From Zhengella sedimenti (lineage in GTDB: Bacteria; Pseudomonadota; Alphaproteobacteria; Rhizobiales; Rhizobiaceae): a stretch of 64,000 nt of DNA. The position numbers and the translations under genes were made by a program. The DNA is taken from the NCBI RefSeq assembly GCF_046506625.1, contig NZ_JBKFFP010000002.1, forward strand, positions 1 to 64,000. The letters run 5' to 3'. Positions 15,833 through 25,221 of the stretch are shown one piece after another. Within the stretch, counting starts at the first letter, position 1; every line of letters begins with the position of its first letter. The notes beneath the pieces are model-generated. The model did not search any database, was not told the DNA's origin, and saw only the letters and a list, made by a program, of their open reading frames with translations.

Positions 15833-17299
15833 ATGGACTTCAAGCACGATACCGATCCCGCCCGCCCTGTTCTCGTCCTCTTCCGCAACGACCTGCGGCT
15901 GGTCGGCAATGCGGCGCTCGATGCGGCCGCGCGAAGCGGCAAGCCTGTCGTGCCCGTCTACATCCGCGAGACAGGCGGACAACGCTTTCGCGCGCCGGGG
16001 GCGGCATGGCTGTGGTGGCTACACCATTCGCTCGTGTCGCTTGGTACTTCGCTGGAGAAGGCGGGATCGCGGCTGTCCATGCGTTCGGGTATCCAGCGCG
16101 ACGTGGTGGAATCGCTCATCGAGGAAACCGGCGCCGACATGGTGCTGTGGAACCGGCGCTACGATCCGGGCGGCATGGAGGCCGATTCCGAACTCAAGTC
16201 ATCGCTGAAGGAACGCGGGCTGCACGCGGAGAGCTTCGCCGGTGCGCTGCTCCACGAACCATGGCAGATGAAGACCGGCTCCGGCGGTTACTACAAGGTC
16301 TATTCGCCTTTCTGGCGCGCTTTCATCGCCGGCTTCCGGCTTCAGCGCCCTGCAAGCGCGCCGCGTGAACTGCGCCCTTACGACGGCAAGGTGACCTCGG
16401 AAAACCTCGACGACTGGGGGCTGCTGCCGGTGAAGCCCGACTGGGCCGGCGGCCTGCGCGAGACCTGGAAGCCCGGCGAGGACCATGCGCACGGCCTGCT
16501 CGCCGATTTCCTGGATGGCGCGATCAAGGGCTATCGCGACGAGCGCGACCGGCCGGACATCGAAAGCACCTCCCGCCTTTCGCCTTATCTCGCGCACGGG
16601 GAAATCACGCCGTGGCAGATCTTCCAGGCCATCGAGGACCGGGCGCAGATCGATGCGCGCGCAAAGGACATCGAGCATTTCCGCAAGGAAGTGGGCTGGC
16701 GCGAGTTCAGCTACCACCTCCTGTTCCACAACCCGGACCTGGCCACGAAGAACTTCAACAGCGATTTCGATGCCTTTCCCTGGGGGCCGATCGGCGACCG
16801 GCTGGAGGCATGGCAGAAGGGCGAGACCGGCTATCCGGTCGTCGACGCGGGCATGCGCCAGCTCTGGCAGACCGGCTGGATGCACAACCGCGTGCGCATG
16901 GCCGCCGCCTCGTTTCTTATCAAGCATCTGCGCGTGCACTGGCGCCACGGGGAACAATGGTTCTGGGACACGCTGGTCGATGCGGATCCGGCCAGCAATC
17001 CGGCAAGCTGGCAATGGGTCGCCGGCTCCGGCGCCGATGCCGCACCTTATTTCCGGATCTTCAATCCTGTGCTGCAGGGCGAGAAGTTCGACACGAAGGG
17101 CGACTATGTGCGCCGCTTCGTGCCCGAACTCGCGGCGATGCCCGCCGACAGGATCCACAAGCCCTGGCAAGCGGGGCGACCGGTTCTGGAAAAGGCCGGC
17201 GTGACGCTCGGCAAGACTTATCCGGTGCCGCTGGTCGATCACCAGCAGGCCCGCGACAGCGCCCTTGAAGCCTACAAGACCATGCGGGGAGAAGCATGA
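15833..17299 (+). CDS. phrB: Deoxyribodipyrimidine photolyase
   Basis: 488 residues. N-terminal alpha/beta antenna-chromophore domain (LVLFRNDLRLVGNAAL) and C-terminal FAD-binding domain with the photolyase signatures TGYPVVDAGMRQLWQTGWMHNR and WDTLVDADPASNPASWQW, PYFRIFNPVLQGEKFD. It repairs UV-induced pyrimidine dimers with blue light. Length fits class I CPD photolyases (about 470-490). It is the first gene after the island; its stop overlaps the ATG of the COG2907 gene (ATGA), so the four following genes form one operon. In Rhodobacter, phrA and these neighbours are induced by singlet oxygen. Confidence 0.95.
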   Translation: MDFKHDTDPARPVLVLFRNDLRLVGNAALDAAARSGKPVVPVYIRETGGQRFRAPGAAWLWWLHHSLVSLGTSLEKAGSRLSMRSGIQRDVVESLIEETGADMVLWNRRYDPGGMEADSELKSSLKERGLHAESFAGALLHEPWQMKTGSGGYYKVYSPFWRAFIAGFRLQRPASAPRELRPYDGKVTSENLDDWGLLPVKPDWAGGLRETWKPGEDHAHGLLADFLDGAIKGYRDERDRPDIESTSRLSPYLAHGEITPWQIFQAIEDRAQIDARAKDIEHFRKEVGWREFSYHLLFHNPDLATKNFNSDFDAFPWGPIGDRLEAWQKGETGYPVVDAGMRQLWQTGWMHNRVRMAAASFLIKHLRVHWRHGEQWFWDTLVDADPASNPASWQWVAGSGADAAPYFRIFNPVLQGEKFDTKGDYVRRFVPELAAMPADRIHKPWQAGRPVLEKAGVTLGKTYPVPLVDHQQARDSALEAYKTMRGEA

Positions 17300-18633
17300 C
17301 CATTCACAAGACGGAATTCACGTTGCCGCGGGGGCGGCGCATTGCGGTGATCGGATCCGGAATTTCCGGGGCTTCGGCAGCATGGGCGCTTTCAAGCAGC
17401 GCCGAGGTGACGCTGTACGAGGCGGACGCGCGCGCCGGTGGCCATACCGCCACCGTCGACATCGACTATGACGGCACGCCGATCAGCGTCGATACCGGCT
17501 TCATCGTCTACAACGAGTTGAACTACCCGAACCTGACGGCCCTCTTCCGCCATCTCAATGTCGAAACGGTGGAAAGCGACATGGGTTTCGCACTGTCTCT
17601 CGACAACGGGCGGCTGGAATGGTGCGGTTCGTCGCTGACCCAGGTGTTCGCCCAGCGCCGCAATGTCGTTTCGGTACCCTTCCTGTGGATGCTGCGCGAG
17701 ATCCTGCGCTTCAACCGGCAGTGCCGCGAAGACAAGGCAGCCGGGTTGCTCACCGGCATCAGCATCGGCAACTATCTCAAGCTGCGCGGTTTTTCAGACC
17801 GCTTCGTCGACGATTACCTGATACCCATGGCCGCCGCGATCTGGTCGACACCGCGCATCCGCATGCTGGACTTTCCCGCGCAGACCTTCATCACCTTCTT
17901 CGAGAACCATCGCCTGATCGATTTCGAGCGTCCCCTCTGGCGCACGGTCAAGGGCGGTGCACGCACCTATCTGGAGAAGCTGCTGGCCCCGCTTGCCGGC
18001 CGCATCCGTCTTGGCGAACCGGTCGTCTCGATCCATCGCGAAGACGGCGGCGTTCGAATCGCTTCCGCCCGCGGGGCCGAACGCTACGATGCCGTGGTCA
18101 TAGCCACCCATTCCGACCAGGCGCTTGCCATGCTGGCGGATCCGTCGCCAGCCGAAACTTCGGTCCTTTCGGCCGTCGGCTACCGCGACAACCGCGTGCT
18201 GCTGCATCGAGACCAAAGCCTGATGCCACGCCGCCGGCAGGCCTGGGCGGCCTGGAACTACCTGCGCGACAGCCGCGACGACGGGTCTTCCGATGTCGCC
18301 GTGACCTACTGGATGAACAAGCTCCAGGGCATCGATGCGCGCACGCCCCTGTTCGTGTCGCTCAATCCGCCGCGCGAGCCGAAGCCCGGAACCCTGTTTG
18401 GCGAATACAGCTATGCGCATCCGCAGTTCGATGCGGCAGCACTTGCCGCCCAGCAGGCGCTGCCTGCGCTTCAGGGCGTTCGCAACACCTGGTATGCCGG
18501 CGCATGGACCGGCTACGGCTTTCACGAGGACGGCCTGAAGTCCGGACTTGCGGCCGCGGAACAGCTTGGCGCGGTCATCCCGTGGCGCGAACCGGCCATG
18601 CCGGCCGGCGACAGCCTTGTGGCGGCCGAGTGA
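17296..18633 (+). CDS. COG2907-type FAD/NAD-binding flavoprotein
   Basis: 445 residues. Rossmann motif GSGISG at 20-25, with the FAD-binding continuation AGGHTATVD. The middle holds NYPNLTALFRHLNVETVESDM and the C terminus NTWYAGAWTGYGFHEDGLKSG, typical of the amine-oxidase-like COG2907 family. Homologues lie beside DUF1365 and cyclopropane-fatty-acid-synthase genes and are implicated in modifying unsaturated fatty acyl chains during photo-oxidative stress. It overlaps phrB by 4 nt. The exact reaction is not known from sequence. Confidence 0.88.
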   Translation: MTIHKTEFTLPRGRRIAVIGSGISGASAAWALSSSAEVTLYEADARAGGHTATVDIDYDGTPISVDTGFIVYNELNYPNLTALFRHLNVETVESDMGFALSLDNGRLEWCGSSLTQVFAQRRNVVSVPFLWMLREILRFNRQCREDKAAGLLTGISIGNYLKLRGFSDRFVDDYLIPMAAAIWSTPRIRMLDFPAQTFITFFENHRLIDFERPLWRTVKGGARTYLEKLLAPLAGRIRLGEPVVSIHREDGGVRIASARGAERYDAVVIATHSDQALAMLADPSPAETSVLSAVGYRDNRVLLHRDQSLMPRRRQAWAAWNYLRDSRDDGSSDVAVTYWMNKLQGIDARTPLFVSLNPPREPKPGTLFGEYSYAHPQFDAAALAAQQALPALQGVRNTWYAGAWTGYGFHEDGLKSGLAAAEQLGAVIPWREPAMPAGDSLVAAE

Positions 18634-18649
18634 ACCAGCGGCGGAAATC

Positions 18650-19483
18650 ATGAAAGCACGCGCCAGGAACCTCCAGGACAATGGGCCGCCGCCGGAAGCG
18701 GCCGCCACGCTCTATGCGGGCCAGGTCATGCACCACCGGCTCAAACCCTTCGGGCACCGCTTCACCTATGGCGTGACAAGCCTCGTCATCGACATCGACC
18801 GGCTCGACGAGGCGGGCGGCCTGTCGCCGCTGTTCGGGGTCAACCGCGCCGCGCCGGTTTCCTTCCAGGCCAGCGATCACCTGCGCGACGGGTTCGCGAC
18901 GCTGCGCAGCCAGGCAGACACGCTTCTGGCCCGTGCCGGTGTGCCGGAGCCGGCGGCGCGCATCCTGCTCATGACCTATCCGCGCGTGTTCGGCCATGTG
19001 TTCAACCCGATTTCGACATGGTTCTGCCATGCCGCGGACGGCAGGCTCATCGCCGTCATCTATGCGGTGAGCAACACCTTTGGCGGCCACCATGATTATG
19101 TGGTCCCGGTGGCGCCGGGAGAGCTTTCGCCGGCAGGCCTGCGCCAGAACCAGCCCAAGCTTTTCCACGTCTCGCCCTTCATCTCGATGGATGCGCATTA
19201 CCATTTCCGTGTGATGCCGCCGGGACGGGAGGCGCGCCTGCGGATCCACGAGACCGAACACGGGACGCCCGTGCTGGCTGCGACCTTCAACGGAACCGCG
19301 CGGGCGCTGAACACCGCGACGGTCGCGGCACTGCTGCTCACAATGCCGTTCATGACATTGAAGGTCATCGGCGGCATCCACTGGGAAGCGCTGAAACTCT
19401 GGCTCAAGGGCGCGCGTTTTCATTCCAGCCCGCCGCCGCACGGCGCGCCGGCAAACCGACATGCCCTTGAACCCGGTGAATGA
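18650..19483 (+). CDS. DUF1365 protein (COG3496)
   Basis: 277 residues. Conserved family segments are visible: LYAGQVMHHRLKPFGHRFTY near the N terminus, RILLMTYPRVFGHVFNPISTWFC and YAVSNTFGGHHDYVVP in the middle. There is one hydrophobic segment near residues 228-245. The ATG at 18650 lies 16 nt after the COG2907 stop; a longer frame would run into that gene. The family almost always accompanies COG2907 and Cfa-type genes, pointing to membrane-lipid modification. Function unproven. Confidence 0.88.
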   Translation: MKARARNLQDNGPPPEAAATLYAGQVMHHRLKPFGHRFTYGVTSLVIDIDRLDEAGGLSPLFGVNRAAPVSFQASDHLRDGFATLRSQADTLLARAGVPEPAARILLMTYPRVFGHVFNPISTWFCHAADGRLIAVIYAVSNTFGGHHDYVVPVAPGELSPAGLRQNQPKLFHVSPFISMDAHYHFRVMPPGREARLRIHETEHGTPVLAATFNGTARALNTATVAALLLTMPFMTLKVIGGIHWEALKLWLKGARFHSSPPPHGAPANRHALEPGE

Positions 19484-19543
19484 CAGGCTACTCTAATGAA
19501 AAAGTGTTCCGGCGAGCAGCTATCGGCAAGCAAGGAGTGAAAG

Positions 19544-20797
19544 ATGGCGCATGAACACACCGCGGGCGACGCTTTCGATGGCGCGATACGCCTGACAAGT
19601 CCGGGCGACGTGGCGGATATGGCACGCGGCGTTCCGGCGCGGATAAGGGCCGTGCTCAAGACCCTGGTCAACCTGCCGCGCGGTTCGCTTGCCATCCGCA
19701 TGCCGGACGGGCGCGCCATCAAGGTGGGCGGCAACGGTCCCGGCCCTGATGCCCAGGTGATCCTGCACAACTGGAACCTGCCAATGCGCGCGATCACCGG
19801 CGGGACGATCGGCGTGGCCGAAACCTACATGGCCGGGGATTGGGAAAGCCCGGACGTGACGACGTTTCTCGAACTTTTCATCGTCAACACGGAGGAAGGC
19901 GAGAAACTGGCCGGCGGATCGGCGCTACTGAGCGCGCTGCACCGGCTGCGCCACTGGTTCAACCGCAATTCCCGCAGCGGTTCGCGGCGCAACATCGCCG
20001 CGCACTACGATCTCGGCAATGCCTTCTACCGGGAATGGCTCGACGAGACGATGACCTATTCCTCCGCGCTCTACGCCACGGGCGCCAATGACCTGGCCTC
20101 GGCGCAGCGGGCCAAGTACCAGGCGCTGATCGACGACACCGGCATCCGTCCGGGCGACCACGTTCTCGAAATCGGCTGCGGCTGGGGCGGGTTCGCCGAA
20201 CAGGCGGGCAAGGCCGGTGCGCGGGTGACCGCGCTCACGATCAGCCGCGAACAGCACGAATTCGCGTCGCGCCGCATCCATGAGGCCGGGCTTTCCGACC
20301 GGGTGGAGATCCGCTTCCAGGATTACCGCGACGAAGCAGGCCGCTATGACCGCATCGCGTCGGTCGAGATGTTCGAGGCTGTGGGCGAGGAATACTGGCC
20401 GGTCTTCTTCTCAAAGGTGAAGCAGGCGCTCAAGCCGGGCGGAACCGCGGGCATGCAGATCATCACCATCAATGACGATGCCTTTCCGCTTTACCGGAAG
20501 CGGCCGGACTTCATCCAGCGCTACGTCTTTCCGGGCGGCATGCTCCCCTCGCCGACCGAACTGGTCCGCCAGGGCAAGGCGGCAGGGCTGGACTATATCC
20601 ACGAGCGGCTGTTTCCCCAGGATTACGCCCGCACGCTGGCGGAATGGCGCGAGCGTTTCCACGGCGCCTGGGACCGCATTGTGCCGCTCGGCTTCGACCT
20701 GCGCTTCCGCAGGCTGTGGGAATTCTACCTGCATTATTGCGAGGCGGGATTCCGCAGCGAATATATCGACGTGCGGCAGGTGGTCTACCGGGCGTGA
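19544..20797 (+). CDS. cfa: Cyclopropane-fatty-acid synthase-type SAM methyltransferase
   Basis: 417 residues. An N-terminal lipid-binding region, then AAHYDLGNAFYREWLDETMTYSSA around residue 150 (a Cfa signature) and SAM motif VLEIGCGWGGFAEQ near 207-220. The C-terminal half ends YCEAGFRSEYIDVRQVVYRA. Cfa enzymes transfer a methylene group from SAM to double bonds of phospholipid acyl chains; related enzymes make methylated or furan fatty acids. The ATG at 19544 follows AAGGAG. It is the last gene of the phrB operon and ends 16 nt from the convergent Lrp gene. Confidence 0.9.
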   Translation: MAHEHTAGDAFDGAIRLTSPGDVADMARGVPARIRAVLKTLVNLPRGSLAIRMPDGRAIKVGGNGPGPDAQVILHNWNLPMRAITGGTIGVAETYMAGDWESPDVTTFLELFIVNTEEGEKLAGGSALLSALHRLRHWFNRNSRSGSRRNIAAHYDLGNAFYREWLDETMTYSSALYATGANDLASAQRAKYQALIDDTGIRPGDHVLEIGCGWGGFAEQAGKAGARVTALTISREQHEFASRRIHEAGLSDRVEIRFQDYRDEAGRYDRIASVEMFEAVGEEYWPVFFSKVKQALKPGGTAGMQIITINDDAFPLYRKRPDFIQRYVFPGGMLPSPTELVRQGKAAGLDYIHERLFPQDYARTLAEWRERFHGAWDRIVPLGFDLRFRRLWEFYLHYCEAGFRSEYIDVRQVVYRA

Positions 20798-20812
20798 TGC
20801 CCAGTTGCTTTT

Positions 20813-21286
20813 TCAGAGCAGTTGCGGATCGACGCCGCGCCCGGCCCTGTCCACCACTTCGCGCAGGGCGAAGGTGGAATTGATCTTCGTGACATGCGGC
20901 AGCGCGGTCAGCCAGTCCCGGTGGATGCGCTCGTAGTCCTGGAGATCGCGCGCGGCGATGCGAAGGATGTAATCGTATTCGCCGGCAACAAGGAAACAGG
21001 CCATCACGTTCGGAACGCGCTTGATAGCCGCCTCGAAGTCATTGAGCGTCTTCTCGAATTGTCCCGACAGCGAGATGTGGACGATCGCGGTCAGACCGAA
21101 TCCCAGTGCCTTGTTGTGAAGGCGCGCATGGTAGCCGCGGATCGCGCCTGCCTTTTCGAGCGCATCGAGGCGTCTCGAACAGGCCGACTGCGACAGGCCG
21201 ACCTTCTCGGCAAGCGCGGCGTTGGAAATCCGGCCCTCCGCCTGAAGGGCGGACAGGATGGCAATATCAATCTTGTCTAAATTCAA
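20813..21286 (-). CDS. Lrp/AsnC-family regulator, probably of ald
   Basis: 157 residues with an N-terminal HTH (SNAALAEKVGLSQSACSRRL, about 20-39) and a C-terminal RAM/effector domain (GLTAIVHISL, then CFLVAGEYDYILRI). No ATG is available: a TTG at 21286 preceded by AAGAGG at 9-nt spacing gives the family's usual N terminus (MNLDKIDIAIL). It is divergent from alanine dehydrogenase with 144 nt between them, so it most likely controls ald in response to an amino acid, as AldR-type regulators do. Confidence 0.9.
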   Translation of the reverse strand: MNLDKIDIAILSALQAEGRISNAALAEKVGLSQSACSRRLDALEKAGAIRGYHARLHNKALGFGLTAIVHISLSGQFEKTLNDFEAAIKRVPNVMACFLVAGEYDYILRIAARDLQDYERIHRDWLTALPHVTKINSTFALREVVDRAGRGVDPQLL

Positions 21287-21430
21287 TTGCGCAAACCTCT
21301 TGCGTGGCAACGGCCCTTTTGAACAAGATTTCACCGAATTTTCAAGGGGCGAACCGGAACAATGCAAACCCCTTCTGCGTCTTTTCAGAGACAATGAGTC
21401 GCATCTGAATTCGCCGTCGAGGAGAGCGCA

Positions 21431-22549
21431 ATGCGCATTGGATGCCCCAGGGAAATCAAGAACCACGAATACCGTGTCGGCCTGACGCCGGGCTCGGTGC
21501 GCGAATACATCGCGCATGGCCACGAGGTCATCGTCGAGGCCGGTGCGGGCGCCGGAATCGGTGCCGATGACAACGCCTATCGCGCCGCCGGGGCGGCCAT
21601 CGCCAAGACGGCGGAAGAGGTGTTCGCCAAGGCCGACATGATCGTCAAGGTCAAGGAGCCGCAGCCGTCGGAATGGGTGCAGTTGCGCGAAGGCCAGATC
21701 CTCTACACCTATCTGCATCTGGCGCCCGATCCGGAGCAGACCAAAGGCCTGATCGACAGCGGCGTCACGGCCGTTGCCTATGAAACGGTGACGGACGATC
21801 GCGGCGGCCTTCCGCTGCTCGCGCCGATGTCGGAAGTGGCCGGGCGGCTTGCCATCCAGGCCGGCGCCACGGCGCTGCAGAAGGCCCATGGCGGACGCGG
21901 CGTGCTGCTGGGTGGTGTGCCGGGCGTGCTGCCGGGCAAGGTGGCGATCATCGGCGGCGGCGTTGTCGGCCTGAACGCGGCGAAGATGGCGGTCGGCCTT
22001 GGTGCCGATGTCACCATCATCGACCGCTCGATCCCGCGCCTGCGCCAGCTGGACGACATCTTCAACGGCCGCGTGCACACGCGCTATTCCACCGTCGAGG
22101 CACTGGAAGAGGAGTGCTTCTCGGCCGATTGCGTGGTCGGCGCCGTGCTCATTCCGGGTGCGGCCGCGCCCAAGCTGGTCAGCCGGGAAATGCTGTCGGG
22201 CATGAAGAAGGGCGCCGTGCTGGTGGATGTCGCCATCGACCAGGGCGGCTGCTTCGAGACATCGAAGGCCACCACCCATGCCGACCCGACATACGAGGTC
22301 GACGGCATCATCCATTACTGCGTTGCCAACATGCCGGGTGCCGTTCCGGTCACCTCGGCCCATGCGCTGAACAACGCGACGCTGCATTACGGCCTGCAAC
22401 TGGCCGACAAGGGTCTCAAGGCGCTGGCCGACAACCCGCATCTGCGCAACGGGCTCAACGTCCATCGCGGCCGCATCACCAATGGCCCCGTGGCCGAGGC
22501 CCTGGGGTACGAGATGGCCGCGCCCGAACAGGCTCTCAAGGTCGCCTGA
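21431..22549 (+). CDS. ald: Alanine dehydrogenase
   Basis: 372 residues, the usual length. It converts L-alanine and NAD to pyruvate, ammonia and NADH. Visible: N-terminal MRIGCPREIKNHEYRVGLTP with catalytic Arg and Lys positions, GRLAIQAGATALQKAHGGRG, and the NAD-binding IIGGGVVGLNAAKMAVGLGA. A terminator follows at 22632. It is preceded by GAGGAGAGCGCA and faces the Lrp gene across a shared regulatory region. Confidence 0.97.
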   Translation: MRIGCPREIKNHEYRVGLTPGSVREYIAHGHEVIVEAGAGAGIGADDNAYRAAGAAIAKTAEEVFAKADMIVKVKEPQPSEWVQLREGQILYTYLHLAPDPEQTKGLIDSGVTAVAYETVTDDRGGLPLLAPMSEVAGRLAIQAGATALQKAHGGRGVLLGGVPGVLPGKVAIIGGGVVGLNAAKMAVGLGADVTIIDRSIPRLRQLDDIFNGRVHTRYSTVEALEEECFSADCVVGAVLIPGAAAPKLVSREMLSGMKKGAVLVDVAIDQGGCFETSKATTHADPTYEVDGIIHYCVANMPGAVPVTSAHALNNATLHYGLQLADKGLKALADNPHLRNGLNVHRGRITNGPVAEALGYEMAAPEQALKVA

Positions 22550-22631
22550 CGAATCCTCCCGTCCGGTTCCGCACGCCGAAAGGCAGGAGCCGGGGCCAGG
22601 CCATCGCTGCGGCTCCAGGACCCGGACAAAG

Positions 22632-22660
22632 GAAGGCCCGCCGTTCTGCGGCGGGCCTTC
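22632..22660 (+). terminator. Terminator after ald
   Basis: A 12-bp perfect stem GAAGGCCCGCCG/CGGCGGGCCTTC with a 5-nt loop. It also lies 17 nt from the end of the convergent OmpA-like gene and may serve both. Confidence 0.75.
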
Positions 22661-22677
22661 GTGTTTCCGGCTGCGCC

Positions 22678-23253
22678 TTACCGGCGCACGATGTCTGTGA
22701 CACGGCGCAGGGTAACGCGGCGGTTGCGCCATTCCTCGTAAGGCACCGGCACGAGGAGATATTCCTCGCCATAGCCGACGGTTTCCATGGCCCGCCACGG
22801 GATGCCGAACTCGCCGTTCAAAACGCGGGCGAGCGACCGGGCACGCTGTTCGGACAGGATCTGGTTGGACCGGTTGGAGCCGACAGCGTCGGTATGGCCT
22901 TCGATGAGGAATATTTCGTGCCGGCGGCGGCGCAGGATATTGCGCATCGCGATGGCGATCTGTTCGACCTTGTAGAACTCGCGATAGGGGATTTCCGCCG
23001 AACCGAAGGCGAAGTTGATCGTCTGGATGTCGATGGAGGGCGCATAATCCCTCCGGATTTCAGGCCGCCGCTTCAATTCCTCCACGCTGACCCGGCGTTC
23101 CGGCCGCAGCGCGCGGCGTGGCGCGGCTTCAAGCCTGCGCTGGATGGTGGCCGCGGACGGCGTGTTTCCGGACTGGGCGGAGGCAAGGCCGGGCATGGAA
23201 ACGGCGGCTACCGCTCCGGCGGCAAGGGTGAAGATGGCACGGCGATTGATCAT
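22678..23253 (-). CDS. OmpA-like peptidoglycan-associated protein
   Basis: 191 residues. Signal peptide at residues 1-26 (twin Arg at 4-5, ending GLASAQ), a basic middle, then an OmpA-C domain: NFAFGSAEIPYREFYKVEQI, HEIFLIEGHTDAVGSNRSNQ and LSEQRARSLARVL, the last two holding the family's diaminopimelate-binding Asp and Arg. It is expected to bind peptidoglycan in the periplasm. The ATG at 23253 was chosen because the signal peptide starts there. No obvious operon partner. Confidence 0.88.
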   Translation of the reverse strand: MINRRAIFTLAAGAVAAVSMPGLASAQSGNTPSAATIQRRLEAAPRRALRPERRVSVEELKRRPEIRRDYAPSIDIQTINFAFGSAEIPYREFYKVEQIAIAMRNILRRRRHEIFLIEGHTDAVGSNRSNQILSEQRARSLARVLNGEFGIPWRAMETVGYGEEYLLVPVPYEEWRNRRVTLRRVTDIVRR

Positions 23254-23353
23254 CGAAGGTCTCCTGCATCGAACCGGCGAGGCTGTCTGTTGTGCAAGGC
23301 GAGGTTGCCACCGGATTCCTGAAGCCAGCATGAACAGGATGCAACAGGAGCGA

Positions 23354-23878
23354 TCAACCGTCGTCTCCCCAGGCGGCGATGCGCTGCATTGACCAGGAAA
23401 CGGCCCGGAAGCCGGCCTTCTGGTAGAGGATGAGGGCGCGCGGGCTGTCCAGCGTGTTGGTCTGGAGCGTCACCCGTTCCGGATCGTGGGCAAAGGCCGC
23501 CTGAATGGCTTCCGACAGGAAGAAGCGCGCCAGCCCCCTGCCCTGGAAGTCAGGCAGGAGGCCGAAATAGACGATCTCGACCGCCTCCGGCAGGCCCGCC
23601 AGGCCCAGTTCGAAGAAGCCGGCCGGCGCGCCGTCACAGTAGAGGACCGTGATCTCCACCGTGGCGTCATGGATGGCGCCGGCAAGCGCGGCATCGTCCA
23701 GGCCGCGCCGCATCTGCCAGTGATGGGGACGGCCGACCTGTTCGTAGAGCCAGCGATAGAAGGCGACGGGGATCGACGGCGCGCGCATCAGCGCCAGCCG
23801 GGGTCCCAGCGGCATCGGGATGCGAGCCGGCCGCGAGCGCATTTCCAGATGCGTCACGCGTGTTTCCAGCAGGCTCAC
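23354..23878 (-). CDS. GNAT-family N-acetyltransferase
   Basis: About 174 residues from GTG 23878, 5 nt after the sseA stop; an ATG-free extension to 23926 would overlap sseA by 43 nt. Acetyl-CoA-binding motif A is visible as YFGLLPDFQGRGLARFFLSEAI, followed by RVTLQTNTLDSPRALILYQKAGFRAV, the usual C-terminal GNAT pattern. Substrate unknown. It is the last gene of the cysK-alaX-GFA-sseA operon. Confidence 0.82.
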   Translation of the reverse strand: MSLLETRVTHLEMRSRPARIPMPLGPRLALMRAPSIPVAFYRWLYEQVGRPHHWQMRRGLDDAALAGAIHDATVEITVLYCDGAPAGFFELGLAGLPEAVEIVYFGLLPDFQGRGLARFFLSEAIQAAFAHDPERVTLQTNTLDSPRALILYQKAGFRAVSWSMQRIAAWGDDG

Positions 23879-23883
23879 GGCTC

Positions 23884-24735
23884 TCAGCCCCCGGTTTCGA
23901 CCGGTGTGTCGCTTCGCCCGCCCCATTCGGTCCAGGAGCCGTCATAGAGACGGTGGCCGGAATGGCCCAACTGTTCCAGCGCCAGGATCAGCACGGCGGC
24001 CGTCACGCCAGACCCGCAGGAGGTGACGACCGGACCGGAGAGGTCGACACCCGCCGCCTCGAATCGTGCTTCCAGTTCGCCGCGCGGCAAAAGCTTGCCA
24101 TCGCGCGAGAGGTCGAGCGCGGGAACATTGAGTGCGCCGGGCATGTGGCCGGAACGCACCCCTTCCCTCGGCTCCGGGTCGGTTCCGGCGAAACGCCCGG
24201 CCGGGCGCGCGTCAACGACCTGCGCGCTGCCCGTCTTCACGATGTCACGCATCTCGTCGAAGGAGACGACCGCAGAGCGGTCGAAGGACGGCTTGAAAAA
24301 GGCCCCGGCGCAGTGGGTCTGCTCTGCGGTCACCGGACGGCCTTCGCGCTTCCAGCCATCCAGCCCGCCTTCAAGGACATGCACGTCCCGCGCGCCGAAT
24401 GTGCGGAACAGCCACCAGACACGCGGCGCGGAAAAGAAACCCGGCCCGTCATAGACGACGATCGTGTCGTGGACGGTGATCCCCATGGAACTGGCATGGC
24501 GTTCGAACTCCAGCGGCGACGGCAGGGCGTGCGGCAGGTCGACACCCGGTTCCACCACCAGATCCTGGTCGAAGAAGACGGCGCCGGGAATGTGGCCGGC
24601 GGCGTATTCGGCCTTGGGGTCGCGGTTCTGCACCGGCAGATACCAGGAGCCGTCGACAATGGAGAGACCCGGCTTGCCCAGACGTTCCTGAAGCCAGCCG
24701 GCGGTGACGATCACGGGGGTTTCTTCGCTGCTCAT
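23884..24735 (-). CDS. sseA: 3-mercaptopyruvate sulfurtransferase
   Basis: 283 residues in two rhodanese domains. The active site is Cys240 in SCGSGVTAA, whose CGSGVT loop is typical of mercaptopyruvate rather than thiosulfate sulfurtransferases; the N-terminal domain (residues 8-135) has no active Cys. It transfers sulfur from 3-mercaptopyruvate to thiols or cyanide. Starts 6 nt after the GFA gene. The shared operon with cysteine synthase fits cysteine/sulfur handling. Confidence 0.95.
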   Translation of the reverse strand: MSSEETPVIVTAGWLQERLGKPGLSIVDGSWYLPVQNRDPKAEYAAGHIPGAVFFDQDLVVEPGVDLPHALPSPLEFERHASSMGITVHDTIVVYDGPGFFSAPRVWWLFRTFGARDVHVLEGGLDGWKREGRPVTAEQTHCAGAFFKPSFDRSAVVSFDEMRDIVKTGSAQVVDARPAGRFAGTDPEPREGVRSGHMPGALNVPALDLSRDGKLLPRGELEARFEAAGVDLSGPVVTSCGSGVTAAVLILALEQLGHSGHRLYDGSWTEWGGRSDTPVETGG

Positions 24736-24741
24736 CCTGCT

Positions 24742-25215
24742 TCAATCCGTCCTGTTTGCGGTCCGTTCATGCCATTGGGCAATCGATTCGTCGGGATAGC
24801 CATCGTGACAGCGCGTCGCATCCGCGCCCGGTTCGTCCACCCATGCAGGCTTGAAGGCGAGCATGATATGCGTCGTTTCCCGCGGCTTCGGCAAGGGCGT
24901 GTCGATGGCCGAGGCAAAGGGATGGACCAGATCGGGCCAGCGTGGGTCGTGGAGCCAGAGGGCCGAACCGCACCGGGCGCAGAAATGCCGCGCGGCCGGG
25001 CTCTCCTCGCCGTCGATGACAGCGTGATAGACGGAGACCATCTCACGCCCCTCCACCACCAGCGTATCGGCCGCGCCCTTCAGGTTGATGGCATAACCGC
25101 CGCCGCCCTGCGTCTTGCGGCAGATCGAGCAATAGCAGCGCTGGTAGGGAACGGGCGTGTCGCTCTGGCAGGAAAACCGCACCGATCCGCAATGACAGGA
25201 GCCTTCCAGCTTCAT
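24742..25215 (-). CDS. GFA-family zinc protein (glutathione-dependent formaldehyde-activating-like)
   Basis: 157 residues with the Mss4-like GFA fold. Cysteine ligands are visible: Cys7/Cys9 (SCHCGSVRF), Cys27/Cys29/Cys32 (CYCSICRK) and Cys79/Cys82 (CARCGSALW). The family includes glutathione-formaldehyde adduct-forming enzymes, but most members have no tested reaction. Placed 6 nt after alaX and 6 nt before sseA. A link with thiol chemistry is inferred from the operon. Confidence 0.88.
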   Translation of the reverse strand: MKLEGSCHCGSVRFSCQSDTPVPYQRCYCSICRKTQGGGGYAINLKGAADTLVVEGREMVSVYHAVIDGEESPAARHFCARCGSALWLHDPRWPDLVHPFASAIDTPLPKPRETTHIMLAFKPAWVDEPGADATRCHDGYPDESIAQWHERTANRTD

Positions 25216-25221
25216 AATACA

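Noticed and set aside
21287..22798. Minus-strand frame open far upstream of the Lrp gene
   Set aside because: It runs antisense to ald, has no Lrp-like sequence and no start needed; only the TTG at 21286 onward fits.
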